From an uncultured Porphyromonadaceae bacterium (GTDB taxonomy: Bacteria; Bacteroidota; Bacteroidia; Bacteroidales; Muribaculaceae): a stretch of DNA of 7,071 bases. The stretch covers positions 1-7,071 of the forward strand of contig USNC01000072.1 in the NCBI GenBank assembly GCA_900555915.1, read 5' to 3'. Numbering within the stretch: the first letter of the stretch is position 1; the number at the start of each line of letters is the position of its first letter. Positions 1-5,542 of this stretch are shown here, one piece after another. A program made the translations under genes and the position numbers. Below the pieces are notes generated by a model. The model was not told the origin of the DNA, ran no database searches, and saw only the letters and a list, made by a program, of their open reading frames with translations.

Positions 1-3
1 CAG

Positions 4-25
4 GTCGCGATGCCCGCATCGCGAC
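4..25. repeat. Perfect inverted repeat, possible terminator hairpin
   Basis: Bases 4-13 are the exact reverse complement of bases 16-25, separated by CC. As RNA this would form a 9-bp GC-rich stem (GTCGCGATG with CATCGCGAC) closed by a CCCG tetraloop. The following bases (tactttatg) are only weakly T-rich, so this is not a classical rho-independent terminator. A hairpin just before an unrelated gene is still the usual position for the end of an upstream transcript. A protein-binding operator or the edge of an upstream coding region are alternatives, because the sequence to the left is missing. The repeat is certain; its role is inference. Confidence 0.6.
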
Positions 26-89
26 TACTTTATGAAGAAAAATCCACTCGAAAACCTGACGAAATCTTAACGAAAAAAAAAATAAACAA

Positions 90-101
90 CTTCAATTGAA
101 G
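90..101. repeat. 12-bp perfect palindrome upstream of the SH3 lipoprotein gene
   Basis: CTTCAATTGAAG is a perfect palindrome lying 50 bases before the start codon at 152, just after a run of ten A (73-82). Its position would suit an operator for a dimeric regulator. No convincing TAnnTTTG promoter element was found between 26 and 151, so the transcription start is not located. A 12-bp palindrome in AT-rich DNA can also arise by chance. Confidence 0.25.
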
Positions 102-151
102 ATGCGAAACTTAAGTAAAATAACGACTAATATCACTTAACCACGAACGCC

Positions 152-1909
152 ATGAAAAGAACATTGACGGCTGCTGTATGCCTTTTTCTGCTCCTTATTC
201 TGACTTCCTGCTGGAGATCGGACGATGAACTGAAATACGACCTTTGCCGAGTTGAAGTAGACACCTACCTCAATATCCGCGAAGAACCCAACAGCCGGTC
301 GAAAATTTTAGGCACAGTACGCAAGGACTCCATCATAACCGTGCTTGACGACGGCAACGGCTGGTCGCGGCTTTACATGGACGACAAACCCGTGGGCTAC
401 CTCTCCAATGACTTTCTTGTTCTGGTGAAGGCGAGAAAAACGGAGGATGACAACGGGCAGCCCACCGAGATGCATCCGATGGGAAACACCGGCGACGACG
501 AGGAGTGGGCCGCCATGTCGGAGAGCGAGACCGGCGACAACTCTCCCGAAGCACTCGCCGCGGCGGATTCCGAAAATGACGGGCCAACATTTGAAAAGGT
601 GCGTTTCATAGGCCAGGACTCGCTGCTGACAGCCGACCAGAAGGCGATAATAGAATCAAGGCTGTCGCAAATTGATAATTTCCTGTTTGTAGTCAACACT
701 TCGTCAAACGTGGCGGCCGGCGAACTCTTTGACTATGCTCCCGACATGCTCGACGCCCTTACGGCCGACATGGATTCGCAGATGGGCTGGTGGCGCCGCC
801 TGAAGTCTTGGTTCGGATATGAACTCCCGTCGGCTAAACTTGTGCTGCTCTCATATATCGTGGAAAGTGGAAATGGCGGCCTGCTGCAGGCCGAATGCAA
901 CGGCAACGCCCTGAAATATCTCAAGATCAAACAACCCGAACTATACTTCGACTGCCAGGCCGAAGCGATGCGCGCGCCCGGAGCCGGAATTGCCAGCATG
1001 GGCGAGGCCGTGGCCGACGCAGGAAAGGAATACAGCGAGCGCAACTGGTTTATCCGAGGCCAGGTCAACACCGGAAATATATTCGAGCATATCTGCGAGG
1101 ATTACATATCGGAAAACATTCTTCCCCGCGATTCTTTCCTTCACAAATGGGTGTTCGGCTGGATTTTCGCCTGGCCGAAAAGTTTTGCAGGCTGGATGGT
1201 AGGTCTATGCGGCTCATTTCTCAGTGCACTGGTGGTCATGATGCTGATAATACTTGCACTGAAATACTTCACGTCAAAAGCAAAACATCAGTTGAGTACT
1301 ATTTCCGAAAAGAGGCGCTTCGAGGGAGAAGGGTGCGTTCATACAGCAATCTGGATGTTGCTGAGTCTGCCACGCTTTTTTGTATGGCTGTCCATGCTGA
1401 GCATGATAATATTCATGGTCCCCGACATGACAAAGATATTTGTCATGAACATGTCAGGCTACGGAGTCGAGATATGCAAGTCGGCCCTGCAGTTTTTCGC
1501 CAACTACTCGATGCCGAGCAACTGGATTCTTGTAGTCTTTTTCATCGTAGGCACAATTATTGGAGTCGGCATGCACGAAGACCTTACGCTTTGCGCCACA
1601 TTACCCTCCCAAGTGCAGATGCGAATGTGCAGAAATAATGAAGAAAAAATTCAAGATTTGTCAACACAATATGGTCTCAATGCAGACATGGAGAAATTGA
1701 GAACCGACGAAACGCCATACGCCACATTGGCGATGGAAGTTTTCATGAACAAACTGGAAAAGACATGGCCGGTTTTGATTCTCGCATATATCTTCAGCGG
1801 CACACTTCTGCTCTACGCCTCCATATTCATGTGGACCAAAGCGCTCCAGAAAATCATCGACGTAGCAAACGGCATACGTGTGCTCAAGTCGAAAGGTGTC
1901 TACAAATAA
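152..1909 (+). CDS. Lipoprotein-like SH3b-domain membrane protein, unknown function
   Basis: 585 aa. The N-terminus is a lipoprotein signal peptide with lipobox L17-T-S-C20. Residues about 32-92 form a bacterial SH3 (SH3b) fold, with the typical LNIREEPNSRSKILGTV strand pattern and a GWSRLY turn; such domains usually bind peptidoglycan or peptides. An acidic, probably disordered linker follows (about 97-145). Residues about 150-335 are an uncharacterised, presumably periplasmic domain whose start (LLTADQKAIIESRLSQID, then FVVNTSS) faintly resembles a TPM domain; this is tentative. Four hydrophobic helices lie near 343-369, 397-424, 457-474 and 539-560, with a charged segment (475-538) between the last two. 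Combining a lipid-anchored Cys with membrane helices suggests inner-membrane location. An acidic SDDE follows the Cys at +4 to +7. The start is set by the signal peptide. It is followed after 28 bases by a secreted-protein gene, probably in one operon. The ORF is secure; the function is unknown. Confidence 0.85.
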   Translation: MKRTLTAAVCLFLLLILTSCWRSDDELKYDLCRVEVDTYLNIREEPNSRSKILGTVRKDSIITVLDDGNGWSRLYMDDKPVGYLSNDFLVLVKARKTEDDNGQPTEMHPMGNTGDDEEWAAMSESETGDNSPEALAAADSENDGPTFEKVRFIGQDSLLTADQKAIIESRLSQIDNFLFVVNTSSNVAAGELFDYAPDMLDALTADMDSQMGWWRRLKSWFGYELPSAKLVLLSYIVESGNGGLLQAECNGNALKYLKIKQPELYFDCQAEAMRAPGAGIASMGEAVADAGKEYSERNWFIRGQVNTGNIFEHICEDYISENILPRDSFLHKWVFGWIFAWPKSFAGWMVGLCGSFLSALVVMMLIILALKYFTSKAKHQLSTISEKRRFEGEGCVHTAIWMLLSLPRFFVWLSMLSMIIFMVPDMTKIFVMNMSGYGVEICKSALQFFANYSMPSNWILVVFFIVGTIIGVGMHEDLTLCATLPSQVQMRMCRNNEEKIQDLSTQYGLNADMEKLRTDETPYATLAMEVFMNKLEKTWPVLILAYIFSGTLLLYASIFMWTKALQKIIDVANGIRVLKSKGVYK

Positions 1910-1923
1910 AAATCGCTCCTACA

Positions 1924-1930
1924 CCCCCCC
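1924..1930 (+). repeat. Seven-C homopolymer between the first two genes
   Basis: A run of seven C lies in the 28-base gap between the stop at 1909 and the ATG at 1938. Its length may be unstable by slippage or sequencing. Because it is intergenic, a change would alter only the leader spacing of the downstream gene, not a reading frame. Confidence 0.5.
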
Positions 1931-1937
1931 AACTACA

Positions 1938-2657
1938 ATGAAATATAAATATCTGACAATCATATTGGCCGTCGTGCCGACGCTTGCTTTCGCGGAAGTG
2001 CCGGGCAAAACACTGACACCGGTTGAGCCGACAAGATGCGAACTCGCCTCGCTTGAAGATTGCGACAATGAAATCTGCAGTTTCTGGTCTGCGACTGACA
2101 AAGTGGAGAAAGTAGCGATGAAGCGTGCCATAGCGGCATGCAAGGTAAGGCTTAATTTTGATCTTCAAGACAAGATATGGCTTCTCTTGTCGCAGTATGA
2201 GAGGCAACTTCAACTTGACTGGGACAATACAGAAAAGGATGCGGCCGCCGAACTTATGGAACCAAAATGCCGACATGCCGTAGAACGCGCACTTACAGTC
2301 TGCACGGAATCGAACATCCTGCCCGACGAAGCATATGAATGTGGAGTATGCCTGTCCATTCCCGCCACATACGCCGAAGTCATAGCCGGCTATGTCATCG
2401 CGCAGATTGAACTCGACATCTCGCTTGTCTCACCCGAAGATCGGGAGTCGTACACATCGGCATATGAAAACTACCTTAACCGCAGTCTCAAAAGAGCGCG
2501 CTCCGACAACGAACGCGACATGCTGCGGAAATCTCTCGACCGTCTGCACCGTGAAAAGGAATCGGACTCAGATTTTGACGTGTCAAAATTCAGGGAATCC
2601 TACAAGAAAGAACTGGAACGCTACCGCCAACAGAAAAAGCAAGACACGACACCCTGA
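1938..2657 (+). CDS. Secreted cysteine-rich helical protein, unknown function
   Basis: 239 aa. I do not recognise the family. The chosen ATG gives a clean Sec signal peptide (MKYKYLTIILAVVPTLAFA, predicted cleavage after A19 before EV). An in-frame ATG at 1878 would overlap the previous gene and bury the signal, so it was rejected. The mature part has eight cysteines (34, 42, 47, 68, 111, 122, 135, 138), including C135-x2-C138, all in the first 140 residues. In the periplasm these could form disulfides. Much of the protein looks alpha-helical. The C-terminal 60 residues (about 177-235) are extremely charged and rich in Lys, Arg, Glu and Asp, like a long helix or coiled coil. There are no membrane helices after the signal. 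It follows the SH3b membrane protein by 28 bases and probably shares its transcript, so a periplasmic partner of that protein is a reasonable guess. Confidence 0.85.
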   Translation: MKYKYLTIILAVVPTLAFAEVPGKTLTPVEPTRCELASLEDCDNEICSFWSATDKVEKVAMKRAIAACKVRLNFDLQDKIWLLLSQYERQLQLDWDNTEKDAAAELMEPKCRHAVERALTVCTESNILPDEAYECGVCLSIPATYAEVIAGYVIAQIELDISLVSPEDRESYTSAYENYLNRSLKRARSDNERDMLRKSLDRLHREKESDSDFDVSKFRESYKKELERYRQQKKQDTTP

Positions 2658-2744
2658 AAAACATCAGATAAGATGGATGACACTTATTTTCTTAAACTTG
2701 CTGCCCGCGCCGAGGGCTAAGGCCCGCGATATTTGAAAATAAAA

Positions 2745-2776
2745 TTTGTATGGCTGAATCTTTTTCGCTATCTTTG
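2745..2776 (+). promoter_or_regulatory. Bacteroidota-type promoter for the ATPase/nuclease gene
   Basis: TTTG at 2745-2748 and TATCTTTG at 2769-2776 match the Bacteroidota -33 (TTTG) and -7 (TAnnTTTG) elements exactly, with 20 bases between them, within the usual 19-21. The expected transcription start is near 2783, giving a leader of about 25 bases before the ATG at 2808. The leader is AT-rich (ttatatatataaaa) with no Shine-Dalgarno sequence, as is normal in this phylum. This element sets the ATPase/nuclease gene apart as its own transcription unit. Confidence 0.75.
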
Positions 2777-2807
2777 GGAGTTATATATATAAAACGCCGT
2801 AAGAAAT

Positions 2808-4370
2808 ATGTCGCTACTTCCTTCGATCAAATATCCGGTAGGGATACAGACTTTCTCTAAAATAATTGAGGGAGAATACCTATATATCGACAAGACCCGC
2901 CTTGTATGGCAGCTTGCCAACACCTTCAGTTATGTCTTTCTGAGCCGTCCAAGACGTTTCGGGAAGAGCCTGCTCATATCCACGCTGCAGGCATATTTCG
3001 AGGGTAGGAAGGAACTCTTCGCCGGCCTGGAGATGGAGCGGCTTGAGGAAAAATGGATTCAATATCCGGTTCTAAGGTTCGACCTCAGCGGCACAAGCTA
3101 CAGTAATCCCGAAGACCTCAGCGACAAGATAAGCGCATATCTGACACGGCTTGAAAAGGCGTATGGCATAGAGCCGGAGAAACAGATCGGCGACCGGTTT
3201 TACAATGTAATAGAGGCCGCCTATAGAAAAACCGGCAGAAAAGTAGTGATACTGATCGACGAGTACGACAAACCGATGCTCGACACGCTCCACGACACAC
3301 CACTGCACGACTCGGTCAAATCCAGTCTCCGAGGGTTCTAGTCCGTCCTCAAGGAATGCGACGATTATATCAAGTTCGCCATGCTCACCGGTGTCACCAA
3401 ATTCGGCAAGGTCTCGATCTCCAGCGGTCTGAACAATCTCTTCGACATCTCCCTGATGTCCGAATACAACGACATCTGCGGCATTACGGAACAGGAGTTT
3501 CTCGACAATTTCCAGCCATCGCTTAAGCAGTTTGCAGAGTCAAACGGTATCACAGCCGATGAAGCCGCCGCCGAGTTCAAGGCTTATTATGACGGCTACC
3601 ACTTTGCAAAGGACTCCGCTGATATCTACAACCCCTTCAGCACACTCAACGCATTTTCCGACAACGAATTCCAAAACTATTGGTTTTCGACGGGCTCGTC
3701 AAGCTACCTGATAAAGCTCATAACGCGTGGACACTTCTTCCTTCAGGACCTCGAGGGCCAGAAGCGCACGGCCGACGAACTGAGCGACATGTCAGACTAT
3801 CATCTCGACCTCATGCCTCTTTTATACCAGGCGGGCTACCTCACCATAAAGGCCTACAACCCGAAAACACAGAAATACCTTCTCGGTCTGCCCAACCGGG
3901 AGGTGTCGAAGGCCTTCTGGGACTCGCTGGGCAGCCACTACTTCAGGGGCGGGCGCGGTGGCAGCCGTTTCGACCTCGACAGGTTTGTCGCCGACCTCGA
4001 AGAGGGCGACGCCGACAGTTTCATGCAGCGCATGAAGAGTCTGTTCGCGTCGGTAAGCAGCGAGCATGAACCCGACAAGGAGGCGCATTTCCAGAGCATG
4101 CTGACGATTCTGGTGAAGATGCTCGGCTACTGCGTGCGCACCGAGGTGCACAGTTCCCAAGGACGCAGCGACATCGAGATAGAGACTTCAGACTACATCT
4201 ACATCATCGAGCTCAAGGTCGACTCCACTCCGGATGCAGCCCTGGCGCAGATCCATGACAGAGGCTATGCGCGCCAATACGAAATCGACCCCAGGCCGAA
4301 AATCCTCATCGGAGCCAACTTCTCCACCCGGACGCGCACCCTCGCCGGCTGGATCACCGACAATGCATGA
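2808..4370 (+). pseudogene. AAA-ATPase-like / PD-(D/E)XK nuclease-fold protein, split by in-frame TAG
   Basis: A 520-codon gene interrupted by TAG at 3339-3341 (codon 178). The two open parts, 2808-3341 and 3342-4370, are in the same frame and together have the normal layout of the Bacteroidales AAA-ATPase-like (PF09820) plus PDDEXK_9 (PF08011) family. The N-terminal part has a Walker A-like RPRRFGKS (47-54) and a Walker B VVILIDEYDKP (146-156). After the stop come the family-typical LTGVTKFGKVSI segment (193-204) and, at the C-terminus, a PD-(D/E)XK core: D455, then E468-L-K470 in IIELKVD, with Q481 downstream. The stop follows RGF, where relatives usually carry Tyr, so one base change (TAT or TAC to TAG) explains it. 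The first ATG after the stop (3381) lies inside the ATPase domain with no leader of its own. Family members occur in many copies per genome and their role is unproven. Recent nonsense mutation or base-call error is likeliest; readthrough is possible. Confidence 0.85.
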
Positions 4371-4651
4371 TATTATAACTTCATACTCTCTGACTTGAAC
4401 CTTTTTTACTTCGCTTCAGTCATATGCCATGCTCCTTACTGAACGAATGTAAGTGGATAAACCTCAGTTTTCGCTTGCGGAAGTTGAATTTATTTATTAA
4501 TTTTGTTGTTTATAAAATAATACGTTTAAACAATTCATGTTACGCAAGTGAATGATAGGGAAATGTACACCCTGATACTTGAAGGTTTGTTTGAATTCAT
4601 ACATACTCTCAGTCCCATTCTCCTGCGAAACTCAAGTTAATAAGTACACAG
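4371..4651. other. AT-rich intergenic region
   Basis: 281 bases separate the ATPase/nuclease gene from nfo. The stretch is clearly more AT-rich than its flanks. It holds a T6 run (4402-4407) without a strong preceding hairpin, a weak 6-bp inverted repeat (TTCAGT at 4415-4420 with ACTGAA at 4438-4443) and the promoter at 4475-4505. I see no credible gene, RNA gene or mobile-element end in it. Confidence 0.6.
4475..4505 (+). promoter_or_regulatory. Bacteroidota-type promoter upstream of nfo
   Basis: TTG at 4475-4477 and TAATTTTG at 4498-4505 fit the -33/-7 Bacteroidota pattern with a 20-base spacer. Transcription would start near 4512, leaving a leader of about 140 bases before the nfo ATG at 4652. 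No better-matching element was seen closer to the gene. The AT-rich surroundings make a chance match somewhat easier than for the promoter at 2745-2776. Confidence 0.55.
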
Positions 4652-5494
4652 ATGAAATATATAGGAGCACACGTGAGCAGTGCCGGCGGAGTTGCCAACG
4701 CTCCGCTTGAGGCTATAGCCATAGGAGCCAGAAGTTTTGCGCTTTTCACAGGGAGCAGCAACAGGTGGACTTCAAAGAAACTCACCGACAAGGATATAAG
4801 CGCGTTTAAGGAAAATTGCCTCCAGGGCGGTTTCAGTCCGGAGCAGATCTTGCCTCACGACAACTTCCTGATAAATCTCGGAAGTCCGGATCCTCAGAAA
4901 CTGGAGATGAGCCGCAAATCCTTTCTCGACGAGATGAGACGGTGTGAGCAACTCGGGCTGATATATCTTAATTTTCATCCCGGAAGCCATGTCAACGGCA
5001 TTGAGGAAGATAAATGCCTCGACCTCATAGCGGAATCTATCAATATCACTCTTGAACAGACATCAGGGGTGATGGCAGTTCTCGAATCCACAGCCGGGCA
5101 GGGCAGCAATATGGGGCACCGCTTCGAACATCTCGCACATATCATATCCAAAGTTGAGGACAAGTCGAGAATCGGCGTGTGTGTCGACACCTGCCACACA
5201 TATTCCGCCGGATATGACCTCGCCGACCCTCAAGGCTACCGCCAGACGTGGGAGGACTTCGACAACATCGTAGGCAGCAATTACCTCAAGGCCATTCATC
5301 TCAACGACGACCTCCGCACGCTCGGAAGCCGAATCGACCGCCATGCTGAGATAGGGAAGGGCACTCTCGGCATCGATTTTTTCCGGCGTTTCGTCAATGA
5401 TCCCCGCTTTGATGACATGCCTATCATTCTGGAGACTCCCAACCCTGCGATATGGCCCGAGGAGATAGAACTTCTGTATGGCATGATAGACTGA
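4652..5494 (+). CDS. nfo: Endonuclease IV (AP endonuclease)
   Basis: 280 aa, the usual length. Endonuclease IV cleaves DNA 5' to abasic sites and removes 3'-blocking groups in base-excision repair, using three zinc ions in a TIM barrel. The start MKYIGAHVSSAGG is the family start. All nine metal ligands sit at the same numbers as in E. coli Nfo: H69, H109, E145, D179, H182, H216, D229, H231 and E261. Signature stretches include LNFHPGSH (106-113), GVCVDTCHTYSAGYDL (175-190) and HLND (216-219). The DNA-contact loops differ: the usual KNQRQW at 34-39 reads GSSNRW, so the intercalating Arg37 is Asn (an Arg sits at 38), and Tyr72 is Phe, while Leu73 is kept. No Shine-Dalgarno sequence precedes the ATG. 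The transporter gene follows after 48 bases and could be cotranscribed, though no functional link is evident. Confidence 0.97.
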   Translation: MKYIGAHVSSAGGVANAPLEAIAIGARSFALFTGSSNRWTSKKLTDKDISAFKENCLQGGFSPEQILPHDNFLINLGSPDPQKLEMSRKSFLDEMRRCEQLGLIYLNFHPGSHVNGIEEDKCLDLIAESINITLEQTSGVMAVLESTAGQGSNMGHRFEHLAHIISKVEDKSRIGVCVDTCHTYSAGYDLADPQGYRQTWEDFDNIVGSNYLKAIHLNDDLRTLGSRIDRHAEIGKGTLGIDFFRRFVNDPRFDDMPIILETPNPAIWPEEIELLYGMID

Positions 5495-5542
5495 TCCCGT
5501 TATTTTCTGAATAAGCGAAATTTGAATTAAACAATTATAATA

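Noticed and set aside
895..1638. 247-codon + strand ORF inside the SH3b gene
   Set aside because: It lies in another frame of a gene with clear signal peptide, SH3b domain and membrane helices, and its translation is Arg/His-rich with no domain pattern; it is a shadow.
1878..1937. Upstream start for the secreted protein gene
   Set aside because: It would overlap the preceding gene and place a 20-residue polar extension before an excellent signal peptide that begins at 1938.
2703..2729. GC-rich direct repeat GCCCGCG (2703-2709 and 2723-2729) and a 4-bp hairpin between
   Set aside because: Too short to support a terminator or operator call, and no T-tract follows.
3381..4370. Downstream half of the ATPase/nuclease as an independent gene
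   Set aside because: Its first ATG falls within the ATPase domain and no promoter or leader precedes it; it is better read as the rest of the interrupted gene.
4402..4407. T-run after the ATPase/nuclease gene as a terminator
   Set aside because: No stable GC-containing hairpin precedes the T6 run, so a rho-independent terminator is not supported.
4424..4555. 43-codon + strand ORF in the intergenic region before nfo
   Set aside because: It runs across the putative promoter in AT-rich DNA, has no recognisable motif or signal peptide, and looks like a chance open frame.
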